This document shows, one piece after another, positions 23,226-34,940 of a stretch of DNA of 64,000 nucleotides (the stretch's first letter is position 1; the number at the start of each line of letters is the position of its first letter). The stretch spans positions 180,136,749-180,200,748 of the forward strand of contig BTPG01000001.1 of the NCBI GenBank assembly GCA_036245525.1, written 5' to 3'. The translations under genes were made by a program, and so were the position numbers. Below the pieces are notes generated by a model. The model saw only the letters and a program-made list of their open reading frames with translations, was not told the DNA's origin and did not search any database. The stretch is from Semisulcospira habei (lineage: Eukaryota; Mollusca; Gastropoda; Semisulcospiridae).

Positions 23226-24055
23226 CACAAAACCACTAATATGGGCGACTTTCTTTACCATCCTTCTGGAAAATGGGTGTGTGTAAAATTCTGGGTGACC
23301 AAGTCAGGCCACCCATTTTTTCTGAGGGTTGTTTCTGCATTATCTTTCATTCAAAAGTCAGAAAAAAATATAAAAATTGGATGTCCCATTTTTACAGGTT
23401 TACCTAATGTTGTGTGTTTTAAACGCACTGGGCCAGTGTGTTACCACGGAAGCGAGCGTCGTTTGGCTGCACAGAGTGAACTGAGTTGTTTCCTCTTCTA
23501 TTGTCTCTCGTCCCGCCAACCGTCGTTCCATCAGGTAAGATTGTTTTTATGCAATATTTCTTAGTTAAAAGCACGCCCAAGTGTACTTCTTCAGCGCAGT
23601 TATTTAACTGAGATGCTCCCAATCAGATACAATTGCACAGTAGCCTATATGGACCCGTTTGGCCGAGAAAACTGAGACGCCGGCCATCTGCTATGACCCG
23701 CGTCTCAGTCAGTAAGTGCTGCTCAGTCAGTCTTGTAGTAACAGATAATAGAACCCCACAAATTTAACAAAAGCTTTCTTCTTCAACGAAAGGAATTCGT
23801 TCATTTTTCTGACATGTGTGATTGATATCGAAAAGTAACTTGACATGTATGCATGCACTGTAAAAAAGATGGCGCCAGATTTCATTGTGTATTTGAATCA
23901 TCGTACGCAAAACTACCTCGCGATTCGAAGAACAGACTTCAACGAATAGTTTTTTTCGGATTTTGCAACTGAAGTGTCGCCTTTCACTGTATTACCAGTT
24001 ATTGTTCATAGGGGGCAGGGGGTACTGTTGTAATTATGTATATATCTGATTCAAA

Positions 24056-27000
24056 ATGGCAATGGTTTACATGGTTGTATTTGACATGTTTGCAGCAACA
24101 CCGTTTTGGTCACACTCAGCACTTTCTGCACACACCCAGCGCCGGATGGCAGCAGGATGTCTACACCCATCGGGATCTATGGAAGTGGACAAGCACGCCC
24201 CTTCCTGGCACATGACCAAGGCCCATGGCAAAATTAGTCAGCAGCAGCATGATGGCCCAGGGTCGTCTGTCGCAGAGGGTGCGTCTGGTAGGAGGGTGCA
24301 TAGACGGCAGCGGAATGCCCCCAATTACAAACTGGTAAGTGATTCTATGATCATCTTCATTTTATTGGCTCGCGTGCGAAGCAAAAGTGAGTTTATGTTC
24401 TGGGCCACTGGTCGTCTGTCCGTCCATCCACGTCCATGGTAAACGTTAACAGTGGCATTTTCTCCGAGACTTTTCAAGCCACATTCTTCAAGCTTGGCCC
24501 AAGGATACTTTGTGGCAAGACCTTTGTAAACATACCAATTTGAGTGACATCTCTCAAAGGGTCACGCGGGGTTGACAGATGTGTGAAAACTGCTTACATT
24601 TTCAGAAAACATGGATTTTGCTGCTGCGAAAGCCAGCCCTCGTCACCAAGGTCACATATATGTAAATCACGGGATTACTCTTTATATTCTTGTGCAAGGG
24701 CCCTTAAACCAAAATTGGGCTGCTTTTGTACTAATGCAGCTTTCTTTTTTTTTCTTTCCTTTTCCAGTTGGCAAATGGAGCCTGGGATGGGCCTGAGGCT
24801 CAGAGTGCAAGCGCATCGCAATACAAGGACAGTGATGACGAGGACTTTGTTCCTGGCTTGAGCTCACAGGATTCAGACGGTGTGTCGCCATCAATCTCTG
24901 GGGTCTCTGACACAGACAGTATTGTATTGAATATGTTAGATTTCAAAGTGGTTGTTTGAGGGTGGGCAGGTGTCAGTGAAGCAAGTACCAGCAAGATGCA
25001 GTGTGCGTTAGGGGATGAATTAGGGGGTGGTAATGACAATGTGGATAGGCAGAAGGAACATGATGTTGGGGGTGGGGAAAGAGCGCTTACCAAAGAAACG
25101 GGTGTGCACGTGTCGCAGAGAGGGAAAGGAAAGTACAAATGGGACAAGAAACATGCATGCAAATTTTGTGGCAAGCTTGTTTTGAAAATGAGATGAGGCA
25201 GACGTTGCTAAAATTTTGATGATAAAAAAAGGGACTAAGCAGAGACCAGAATACAAGATGATGGTGATTACATGCATAATGTTGCAGTTCTTGAAAAGAA
25301 ATCAGGATGTTTGATTCCTAAGTATCGCACCAAAACTAGTAAGGTAGACGACCTTTTCGCCTGTAGACATTGCAAAGGGCTCTATCAAAAAAAAAAAAAG
25401 CTGATCTCTGTACACTCAAAACTTTGCTGTGAGAAACAAGGAGGGTTTCAGTTCGCTAAGCGAGGTGAGGCTGCTCAACATGGTAGGCTAATGCTTCCAA
25501 TACCCTTAGACGTTGACTTTTCTTTCTATCATAAGGTTTTAGCCAGACAGAGAGATGATGAGATAAGCCATCTCATCAGAACTGACCCCTTGCTTCTGGA
25601 GTATGGAAAGAGATTATTTGACCGAAGGGACATTGAAGAACACACGGCTGGGCAAATCAGCTCCAGGATGCGGGAGTTAGGGAGACTATTCAAGATTCTT
25701 AGCACTCTAAGGTCAGAAATGAAAATCGCAAGTTTAAATGCTGTGGTCAATTCAGCTAGCTTTGATCATGTTGTACTGGCTGTAAAAGGGCTAGCAGAAT
25801 TTGATGAGGACACACATCAGTTCAAAAAAGGCAATCTTGCAATGCGCATAGGCCATGCTTCGAAAAAATGTTCACAGATCAAACAGTCGCTGGCATCCAA
25901 ACAGCTTGGGCATGGTTCAGATGACAGGTGGTGACAGGAGCTCTCTGAGGCGCAGCGCTTTGACTCTGTCTTCACCGGGGACTGGTATGATTGTGTGTCA
26001 GCTACAGCAGCCCAGTCGGTCGGGAAAATGACCATGAACAAACCCAAGCTGATCCCATCATGTGAGGAAGGTCCAACAGCTTCTTGAGACAAGGATGGTT
26101 TCGGAAGATTATCCGACAGTGGTTAAAGCAACACTTTGCGCTGTATCACTTTTCAACCGAAAACGAGGGGGAGAAGTTCAGAGAATTAAGGTATCAGACT
26201 TCCAGAATGCTAAGATTGGATCGATCACCAATCAAGATATCTTGAAAGGTCTCACAGAGGTTGAGAAGAAAATGGTGAATCATTTTCAGCGAGTGGAAAT
26301 CAGGAGCAAGTTTAATAGGAGTGTTTCCATTTTGCTGACGAAGAAGATGATGACAACTGTGGACAGAATGAGGCAATCCGTGCCAGCTCTCGCCGGTTCC
26401 CAGTACATCTTTGCCACACCTTCTGGTCAGAGGCCTTACAGAGGCCATGATGTTCTAAAGGAACAAGTGTCAAACCCAGCCATGTTCACATTTACTCAGT
26501 TACGGAAGCAGGTTGCAACTTTGGCTCAGTCCATGGCCATCTCGGAGTTAGACCAGGATCAGCTGGCAGACTTCCTTGGTCATGATATTCGGATACATCT
26601 CCATATCTACCGCCAACCTCAAGACGTCCTTCAAAAGGCAAAAGTGGCAAAGATTCTTCTGTCAGTTAACAATGGGATGACAGATTTTGAGTGTTGCATT
26701 AGAGCTGAACTGGGCGATGATGAAGAGATTGACTGACAATGAAAACACATCAGAAACTCGCAGAGAGGTCTCTGGGGAAACAGCACCTGTGAATGAAGCA
26801 AACAGCAAGTTAACAACACAGGAATCAATGAGCATGACCGAGAAAAGACGTCCAGAGCCTGATGACAAACTAGATAGTTTTGATGATGACAGTTTTGCGT
26901 CGGCTCCTGTTCGAAAGAAAGCTAGATTTACAAGGAAACCATGGGGGAAGGCTGAAGAGAAAGCTGTTGAAACTCGTTTCAAGTCGCACCTCGTCGTGAA

Positions 27001-27124
27001 TAAACTTCCTGGAAAAGCCGAGATACAGCAGGCAATTGCAGAAGAGGCTGCACTTAGACATAGGCGCTGGACAAACATTAAGGATTACATCCGCAACAGA
27101 CTGAAAAAGTTACAAAAGAAATGA
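24056..27124 (+). pseudogene. Tyrosine recombinase with zinc fingers (Crypton-like), copy A
   Basis: Exon 1 (24056-24334) ends at the donor gtaagt. Exon 2 starts at 24768 after a pyrimidine tract and AG, both in phase 0. Exon 2 is Ser/Asp-rich (YKDSDDEDFVPGLSSQDSDG) and has a TGA at 24957 that copy C reads as TCA. Next come zinc-finger-like motifs: CKFCGKLVLKMR (25160-25196) and CRHCKGLYQKKKK with downstream H and C (25360-25440). The recombinase (25440-26736) shows box I LFNRKRGGEVQRI, box II FTQLRKQVATLAQ and box III FLGHDIRIHLHIYRQP with the candidate nucleophilic Tyr. A C-terminal Trp-containing basic domain (KPWGKAEEKAVETRF, HRRWTNIKDYIRNRLKKLQK) follows to 27121. No reverse transcriptase is nearby, so a DIRS element is unlikely and a Crypton-type element is favoured. 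Frame breaks lie near 25196, 25934-26060 and 26735. Confidence 0.75.
24335..24767 (+). other. Intron of the YR gene, copy A
   Basis: GTAAGT donor at 24335 and a cttttccag acceptor at 24766-24767 with a T-rich tract. The same intron is recognisable in copy B (minus strand, about 41110-40470, carrying a LINE-A insertion) and copy C (46471-49756, carrying LINE-B). Confidence 0.75.
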
Positions 27125-27159
27125 ATTGAGATTCTCCGACACTCGCGTCATTTTCGTTT

Positions 27160-27560
27160 TCATACAGATTTATTACAAGAGTGTTCATTATTATTGGGTT
27201 GGTTTCAGCATGTCTAGCTTGTTTTTGTCAATGGAACTGCAAATGGAACGACGCTTGGGGACGAGATACAATAATAAGGGGCAAGAAAACTAGTGTCAAC
27301 ATAAAGATTTATTACAAGAGTGCTACTATGGGGTTGGTGCGCCTACATTATTTTGTATACTGTATATAACATGTAAAACTTTGAAAATGGAACTGCTGAT
27401 GAAACGGCGGTTGGGGACGAAAGACAATAATAAGAGAAAAAGAAACAAACATTGTCAACATAAAGACTTATTACAAGAACGTTATTATTCGGTTGTTTTC
27501 AGCGTGTATAGCTCTGTTTTTATCTGATGTACTCCTGGATCATTTTGTATGCTGTGTAAC
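27160..27560 (+). repeat. Three ~150 bp tandem repeats at the YR 3' end
   Basis: Each unit contains a form of acataaagatttattacaag, gtgtatagctcgtttttatc and tctgatgtac, followed by an acgacaataataag block. Units begin near 27165, 27298 and 27456. Further units occur at 28545-28640 and, inverted, at 34860-34700 and 31430-31380. They lie just past the YR stop codon. Confidence 0.7.
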
Positions 27561-27570
27561 ATTAAAGAAG

Positions 27571-27885
27571 TACCCAATAGAGAAAAGACGGGTACAACAA
27601 AAGACGGGTACAACACAAAAGACGGGTACAACACAATTTATTAATATTTCGAATAAATACCCTTTGTCAAAATAGACAAACAAACAGAGAGATTAGCTGC
27701 TACTTAGCTTCAGTGGCAGAAGGAATGTGCAGCACATTCCTTCTGTGAACAAAGATAAGTAGCGACTGATCTCTCTGTTTGTTTGCCTGTTTTGACAAGG
27801 CGGATTTACCCGAAATCTTACTGAATTGTGTTGTAACCGTCTTTTCTAAGCTTGTTTCTTTCTCCGTTGGGCACTTCTTTTCTTT
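27571..27885. repeat. ~315 bp imperfect palindrome
   Basis: The centre is agaaggaatgtgc a gcacattccttct near 27718-27746. The arms pair outward through ctctctgtttgtttgcctgt against its partner, and end in the dispersed repeat also seen at 509-577 and 63931-64000. The left arm has a small tandem array of aagacgggtacaacaca (27586-27636). It resembles a foldback element or MITE inserted in the YR 3' region. Confidence 0.8.
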
Positions 27886-28095
27886 GCATTTTACATGATT
27901 GGCAGTCACCTTTTGGCTCTGAATAATTTTTTTTTTTTTTTTTTTTTTTTGGGGGGGGGGGGAGGGTGGTGGTGGTGTATCTCTCTTGATTTTGGATGTG
28001 TGTTGCTAAATGATCTTAAGTTTATTTAGCGTATTAGACTGGCTGGCGACATACATTCAATATTCTGTTCATTATTTTTTTTTTTTTTTTTTTTT
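27886..28095. other. Homopolymer-rich spacer; 36 bp repeat shared with 62321-62365
   Basis: Contains poly-T and poly-G runs (27929-27961). The block gcgtattagactggctggcg at 28030 recurs at 62323 together with a cattcaatatt block. No gene. Confidence 0.6.
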
Positions 28096-28476
28096 CGGTC
28101 CGTGGCGCAGTGGTTAAGGCGCCTGCCACCAATGCCAAAGGTGAGCGGTTCGATACCGGGTTCCGGCGTTGGACTTTTCTCCTCTGGTAAGTGTCACCGT
28201 TAATTCGGGCGGACCGTCGGGGGTTCTTTCTCAGGGTACTCCGGTTCTTCCCCCCACCCCCCCCCCCCCCCACTTTGGTACCGGTCTCAGGCCACTTTAC
28301 AAATTTCAAATACAAGCGATCAAAAATCTCTGTAACTTCACTGTGTTTGTCTTAAATGGCGTAAATCCGTGTCTGTTTCGTGAGTGTGTGTGTTGGGTTT
28401 CAGGCGCGGCGCTTTGAGTCGATTTCCCCAAAATTGAGAAAAAGCGCCTATATAATAACGGTATTATTATTTTTTT
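28096..28476 (+). mobile_element. tRNA-derived SINE
   Basis: Begins ggtccgtggcgcagtgg with an RNA polymerase III A box at 28103-28113 and a near-perfect B box ggttcgatacc at 28147-28157, 33 bases between. The body is unrelated to tRNA, and the 3' end is agcgcctatataataac with a (TTA)n-like tail. The tail resembles the 3' end of the CR1/L2-like LINE at 6415-6477 (agcgcctagagc, ttattatta). That fits SINE mobilisation by a LINE with a shared tail. A 5'-truncated relative lies at 55168-55275. Confidence 0.85.
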
Positions 28477-28569
28477 CCCCTTCATTATCAGTGCTGGCAC
28501 GTCCGGACGTTCAGCAATGTACAACCAATCGGGATGAAAGACAATAATAAGATAAGAAAACCATTGTCA

Positions 28570-28880
28570 ACATGATAAACATTTATTACAAGAGTGTTAT
28601 TTTTTCAGTGTGTATAGCTTGTTTTTATCTGATGTACGCCTCTGGATCATAAATTTTGGAAATGTCTGTAACTTTTCTTTTTGGTTACTATAAAGTACAC
28701 TTTGCATACTGTGCATTGTTGTTTCTAAAGTCACAGGAAGCATAAACCTTAGCTGAGTTGGTATACCTCGCCCTCTACATAGGTTAAACGCACCAGCGGT
28801 GCCACTGTTGCTATTTTCGCACCAGACCGGTCGCTCGGACTGGAAATGTGCACCAGAACTGCGCGCGCAGGTTGGCTTGT
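28570..28880 (+). repeat. Inner arm of the giant inverted repeat (partner 31180-31410)
   Basis: Shares in order gtgtatagcttgtttttatc, tgatgtacgcc, gtacactttgcatact, cacaggaagcataaa, gagttggtatacctcgccct and cagaactgcgcgcgcag with the reverse complement of 31410-31180. The inner limit is the cgcgcgcag block at 28862-28869 and 31179-31187. Confidence 0.9.
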
Positions 28881-29762
28881 GCACTTGTAGTGTGGTCTTT
28901 TACGTTCACGCAGAAGATTGTGATCGAAGTCCAAAAAAAAAAAAGGTTCGTTTGCGGTTTTAACTTGTAGCCTTTTATCTCCCCGAACACGCCAGTTTTG
29001 TGTTGAGATGGCGAGGCTTGAGTCATGCCCAACACCACTGAATCAAGTCTATTGTACATGTAGTGCGCTCATTTCTAAAACTTCAACTTTGACGGTGCTT
29101 TCTGCCGCAAACGACGCAGATGTTCCAAAAATCACCTCCACTGAGGGTTAAAAAGCTATTTTTAAAAATCTGCCAAATCGCGTAATGTTTCGTGGTGCTA
29201 GCATAAGGATGGATGCATAATTGCTGGATTGCATATATGGGAAAGGGTTTATTCTTTATTCATGTTATTTTGCAGCAGTCAAACGAAGCTCACGTGATTC
29301 TTTCTCCGAGGTTGCCCATTACAGGTGCAGAAAGCACACGCTCTAAACCGATCGGGTGCACCAGACCGGTCCGAGCGACCGGTCTGCTGCCAATATAGCA
29401 ACATTGGCACCACTGGTGCATTTAACCTAGGCACTGGACGAGGTATACCAACTCGGCTAAACTTTATTGTCGCACTTGCTAGAACTCAGTATTATATTTC
29501 TCTCTCCATTTTATGAATAGAGGCACATAAGTCGCGGTTACCCTTTACGTGCCGAACTTGGGCAAGAACTAGTTTTCCTCATCACAAAGTTGGCAAAAAA
29601 AGGTTTGACTGCTCTTGATTGTTTGATTTGAAGTGTCTACAAACAATTACTGTGTTTTTATATGCATGCACCTTTGATGTGATTAATAAAGGCTGAAGTT
29701 TAAGTGATTGATTTCCCATGTTGTCAGTTCATTAATTAATGTCAGTGTTCTGTTTTGTCATT

Positions 29763-29953
29763 TTAACTCATTCTACCCCAAGACCGGAATCCCCAAATGT
29801 TGAAGTCGTCTTCTGAAAACTGCGTTGCAGGGCAGGACACAGATCGACCACGATAGTTCAAGGGTGATGCCAGAATAGCTTGGCGGCCATAGGCTTGAAC
29901 TATCATGGTCGATCTTTATTTTGCTCTGGTGTGTCTGGGGTAGAATAAGTTAA
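29763..29953. mobile_element. MITE-like element with TTAA-ending inverted repeats
   Basis: Inverted ends TTAACTCATTCTACCCCA (29763) and its near reverse complement tggggtagaataagttaa (29936-29953). Inside is a short palindrome (gatagttcaagggtgatgcc, gcttgaactatcatgg). A related form is in R copy 1 (2722-2840) and a stand-alone palindrome at 61049-61140. TTAA ends would fit a piggyBac-type target, but no transposase is present. Confidence 0.65.
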
Positions 29954-30538
29954 GTGTTAGTTTCTTCGTCTGGGTCTTTTTCTGTCTTTCATATTTTTTC
30001 CACACTTTTTAACCTGCATCAAGTCGTTTAATTTCCAGAATTCTCACATAAATGCCATGCATAAACTGTTTTGCTTCAGAATGACAAAACGTAGCAATGT
30101 TTAAAAGTTTCCTCTGTAAAAATCATAATCGAAAGGTTACAGTTCATTCAATTTTGCACCATACAATGTTAAGAATGTTAATGCATACATACACATTAAG
30201 TTGAAAAAAACAAAACACAAAAATTAATGTGAAAAATAAAAGTATTCCATGCACTTGACCTTATTACAGACGCCTAATGTTGTGAAACACCCATTTTGAC
30301 TGTAATTCCAGTTTTTGTGTGAGAGAGACACCCACCCACTTTATTGGTAGAAACCCATTTTTTCTGCATCTAGTGGCTCTGTTTCTAGAAAATGTCTATT
30401 TTATTTTAAGTTATAGAGCTTAGTTATAAGGTGAGTTCTAAACATTCGCATCAATTCCAGAGCCCTAGAATAAACAGAAATATGGGAACCCATTTTCACA
30501 TGAAATGGTAGGTAACCCACTGTGAGGCTTTTGTGCTC

Positions 30539-30540
<2 letters not shown>

Positions 30541-30631
<91 letters not shown>
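30541..30631. repeat. (GT)n microsatellite
   Basis: About 45 GT units within R copy 2. It is followed by variable gcgcatgtgtcgcgtatatg-type repeats to about 30700. Confidence 0.95.
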
Positions 30632-30635
<4 letters not shown>

Positions 30636-31426
30636 GCGTGTGCCGCGTGTATGACGCGCATGTGTCGCGTATATGCCGCGTATGTCGCGTGTGCCGCATA
30701 TTTAGTGTATGTCAATTATTTGAGTGAGTGTGCCTGTCTAAATGAAGACAGGTTTAACTGTTTTGGAAGGTGCAACCTACCCTGTGAAAAGGCCCGACTT
30801 AGGTTAATGACACAGACATTCCAAGTGGTTGGGTAGCCTGACACTGTAGCCTGTGTGTTAGGTAACAGCTGAGTTGTGTGTGCGCGGTGAGGGAATGCAT
30901 TGGAGAAGGTAAGGCTGTGTCAGCATTGTTAATTTAACTAGTCTTTGTTTAAAGAAGACAATGGCAGCATTAATTATTTAGGTTGGGTTGGGGGATCTGG
31001 CTTAATAATCGTGGGGTTGACAGCTGATCAAAAATCGTTGCTTAGATGATTCTTGGAATGGAACCAGTACGGCTGGACAGATAAAAGCATTGGTGGTAAG
31101 TGCTGGCGTGGACTTGTCTGAATACCGAGAGGATTAAATAAATTGATTGATTAAAGCCCCACATCTTCTCTCTCTACCTGCGCGCGCAGTTCTGCTGCAC
31201 ACTCGGACCGGTCTCTTGCGAAAATAGCAACAATGGCGTCACTGATGCGTTTAACCTAGGTAGAGGGCGAGGTATACCAACTCAGCTAAGATTTATGCTT
31301 CCTGTGACTTTTGAAACAATGCATAGTATGCAAAGTGTACTTTATAGTAACAAAAAAGTTACAGACATTTCCAAAATGATCCAGGCGTACATCAGATAAA
31401 AACAAGCTATACACACTGAAATAATA

Positions 31427-34400
31427 CTTACTTTACTTACTTACTTAAGCCTGTCACCCATACCCGGGTATAGGCCGTCGACGAGAGACCTCCAACAACT
31501 CCTGTCCTGTGCTTCTCCTTCGATTCTACTCCAGGTGGTTCCCAGTCTCTTGATGTCTGCTTGGAGGTCTCGACGCCAGGAGTTTCTCGGCCAACCTCTT
31601 TTCCTCTTTCCCTGGGGGTTCCATGACAATGCCTGCCTAGTGATACTGTAAGCTGGCTTTCTCAGACTGTGACCGTCTTCTTCGCCCAATTTCATTCTCT
31701 GCAGTTATCTGCTCTGTTCTCTCCCAGAGTCTGACGTTGCTGATCTTCTCTGGCCAGTGAATTTTCAAAAATTATTCTAAGGCAACTGTTCATGAAGGTC
31801 TGTACTCTATTGACTGTGGTTTTTGCTCCATATAAGAGAACTGCTTTTACATTGGAGTTGAAAATCCGGACTTTGGTGTGTTGTGACAGCTCTTTGGAAC
31901 TCCACACTTTTTTGAACTGGAGAAAAGCTGCTCTGGCTTTACCGATTCGTGCTCTGACATCTGCATCAGTGCCGCCTTTTTTGTCTATGATGCTCCCGAG
32001 ATAGGTGAAGGACTCCACTTCCTCCAACGGGGTGCCAGTAAGCAAGACTGGTCCTTCCCTGGTTGCGTTCAGCCTCATTGTCTTTGTTTTCTGTTTGTGA
32101 ATGGTGAGGCCCACTTGGGACTAGATGTCAGCAAGCCTCGTGGTCTTGTTGATGAGTGTGGGACAGTAATGCCAAGTCGTCTGCAAAATCGAGGTCGTCA
32201 AGCTGTGTCCACAGTGTCCACTGTATTCCACTTCGTCTGTGCTCTGTGGTCATCTTCATGGCCAGTAGGAAGAGGAACGGAGACAGCAGACACCCCTGCC
32301 TGACACCAGTTCTGACCTGGAGCTCCCTGGTGAACTGCCCTTCGTGGATCACACGACATGTCATGCCATCGTAGCTGCTCTTGATCAGGCGGACGAGCTT
32401 TGTGGGTACACCGTAGTGTCGTAGGAGTTTCCACAGTCTCTCGGTCCACGCTGTCAAATGCTTTCTCATAATCCACAAAGTTGACATACAGCGGGGAGCT
32501 CCACTCCAGAGACTGTTCCACGATGATGCGGAGAGTGGCGATCTGGTCTGTACATGATCGGTTCTTCCTGAATCCTGCTTGCTGGTCTCTCAGCTGGGGG
32601 TCAACGGAGCTCTTCATTCTCTCTAGGATGATCCTGTTGAAAACCTTTCCTGGTACTGACAGCAAGGTGATTCCTCCGTAGTTGTAATACTTGCTGAGGT
32701 CGCCTTTCTTTGGAAACTTGATTAGGTACCCCTCCTTCCAGTCAGCCGGCATCACCTCCTCTTCCCAGATCTTTCCAAACAGTGGGTACAGCATCTCCAC
32801 TGTTGTCTTTAGGTCTGCTTTCAGAGACTCCGCTGGGATGCCATCTGGCCCTGCTGCTTTGCCGTTCTTCAAAAATTCCACTGCTCTTCTGATCTCTTCC
32901 CGGCTGGGTCTGTCACAGCTGATGGGTAGGTCGGTCTCTGCCGGCTGGATGTCGGGGGGGGGTCGGGTGGGCTAGGTCTGTTCAGTAACTCTTCAAAATA
33001 CTCGGCCCATCTGTCGAGTTGGTCTGCTCTGTCTGCAATAGGCTTGCCTTCTTTGTCTTTTACTGGTCTTTCTGTATGGCCATACTTGCCCGACAATCTT
33101 CTGGTAATGTCGTAGAGCTGTTTCATGTTGCCGCTGCCTGCTGCCTTTTCTGCCTCTGCTGCCAGGCTGTCTGTGTAGGCCCTCTTGTCTGCCCTGATAC
33201 TCCTCTTCACCTTGCGGTTGGCTTCCGAGTATTCCTCCTGTGCCCTTACTTTGGCTGCTCTCGTGCGACTGTTGTTGACAACTGCTTTCTTCTGCTTCCT
33301 CACTTCTATCTTCTTCAAGGTCTGTGCCGACAGCCAGTCCTTGTGATGGTGTTTCCTGAACCCTACAGTGTCTTTGCAGGTTGAGTTCAGCGCCTCTCTA
33401 ACTGCCTTCCACTGCTGCTCTGTGGTGACCGCCTCCTCTTCATTTACTAGCTCCTGTAGCGCTTGAAACCGGTTGGACAGCACCAGTTTGAACTCTTCTC
33501 TAACTCCAGTTTCTCTCAGGAGGCCTACATTATAGCGCTGTCTTCTTGTTGTCTCTGTGGGGCTTTTCTTTAGCTTGAGCTTCATTCTTAAGGTAAGCAG
33601 GTAGTGGTCTGAGGCGACATCTGCTCCCCTCCTCACTCAAACATCTTGAAGGGATCTTTTAAATTTTTTGCTAATGCAGATATGGTCTATTTGGTTCTCT
33701 GTTGTATGGTCAGGTGAGACCCAAGTTGCTTTGTGTATTCTTCTGTGTGGGAAGATGCTGCCTCCAATGACAAGTCGGTTTAGAGCACAAAAGTCTACAA
33801 ACCTCTCCCCGTTCTCACTCATCTCCGAGCCTAGTCCCTGTCTCCCCATCACCTCTTCGTATCCGGTGTTGTCCTCTCCTATTTTGGCATTAAAATCGCC
33901 CATGACGATGGTGATGTCTCGCTCCGCACATTTGTCCAAGGCACTCTGGAGTCGGTCGTAGAACTTGTTTCTCTTCCTTGTCACTGTCATTAGTGGGCGC
34001 ATAACGCACAACTGGATGACGTTCAGTTTGAGCTTTTTCTTGGTTCTAAAGGCTGCTGTGAAAATTCTTGGCCCAAGAGGTTCCCAGCCCATCAGCGCTC
34101 TCTGTGCCACTGGTGCCAGCATGAGTGCTACACCTTCTGTATGGGGGGCATTCTCCTCTTCATGACCTGAATACAGAATCATCAGCCTTTTCTGGCCAGA
34201 CTGCGTCCATCTGGCTTCACTGATACGGAGCAGGGAAAGGTTGTACTTGTGCATTTCCGTTGCTATCTGGGCGGCCTTGCCGCTCTGGTACATGGTCTTG
34301 ACGTTCCATGTGCCCATGGTTGTGTCCCTGGATAGAGAGAGGCGGCTCGGTCCTGTGGCTTCCGAAGACTTCCGGCTTTCACCACAGGACGTCATAAGTC

Positions 34401-34674
34401 TTCTGGTAGAAAAACTTTCCTCCTCCAGGAAAGGAATTACTGTTAGTCTTTTCGTCGGCGTTTTTGTAGCTATTTCCTTTTTTGCAGGGTGGGGAAGCTA
34501 CCCCCACGCCCAACCCCCCTTACTAGGAGGACCAGGAGTTTTCTGTCGGGGTCACCTTCCCTTAGACCATGTTGGTTCACGGCACCTTATTTTATTCGGT
34601 GCACCCCTCTCACGAGGGACCCCCTATCCACCAGCCAGGGGACGCGCCCAACGCCATATGGTCCCAGCGAGAGG
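31427..34674 (-). mobile_element. LINE-A copy 2, 5'-complete but without the 540 bp leader segment
   Basis: 3,248 bp with a perfect 12 bp duplication ACTGAAATAATA (31415-31426, 34675-34686). The 5' end (cctctcgctggg) and 3' (GTAA)n-type tail are both present. It encodes the endonuclease (34395-33637 and on) and the RT (to 31441), with many frame breaks, including one at the C-run (9 C) near 32955. It sits inside the YR copy B 3' repeats. Confidence 0.95.
31441..34395 (-). pseudogene. LINE-A endonuclease-reverse transcriptase, copy 2, degraded
   Basis: Same domain order as copy 1: TWNVKTMYQSGKAAQ, MGDFNAKIG, SDHYLLTLRMK, QAGFRKNRSCTDQ, FVDYEKAFDSVDRE, FADDLALLS, YLGSIIDKKGG and GKRKRGWPRNSWRRD. 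At least six frames are used across 34395-31441. Small deletions relative to copy 1 remove, for example, the residues between the GCLLSPF and MKMTTEH blocks. Non-functional. Confidence 0.9.
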
Positions 34675-34940
34675 ACTGAAATAATAACACTTGTAATAAA
34701 TCTTTATGTTGACAATGGTTTTCTTATCTTATTATTGTCCCAAGCCACGTTTCGTTTGTAAAGTCAAATGTTATACAGTATACAAAATGATCCCGGCGTC
34801 CATCAGATAAAAACAACCTATACACGCCAAAACCAACCCAATAATAACACTCTTGTAATAAATCTTTATGAAAACGAAAATGCCGCGAGTGTGTTTTCTC
34901 GGAGAATCTCAATTCATTTCTTTTGTAACTTTTTCAGTCT

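Larger units (their letters stand above)
28878..31180 (-). repeat. Dispersed repeat R, copy 2, forming the centre of the inverted repeat
   Basis: Most of this centre matches R copy 1 (2085-3985) in reverse. The block order is a circular permutation: the gatgtggggc to attaatgctgcc part (31170-30960) joins the other end, with a (GT)n tract and unique sequence between (30430-30950). The stretch contains the inverted gagttggta block at 29455 and a MITE. No ORF has a recognisable domain. Confidence 0.75.

Noticed and set aside
24056..27124. DIRS or Ngaro retrotransposon
   Set aside because: No reverse transcriptase or RNase H near any of the three YR copies; 3' tandem repeats and an intron-bearing single gene instead.
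28096..28170. A functional tRNA gene
   Set aside because: A and B boxes are good, but no acceptor or anticodon stem closes, and the sequence continues into a 380 bp SINE with a (TTA)n tail.
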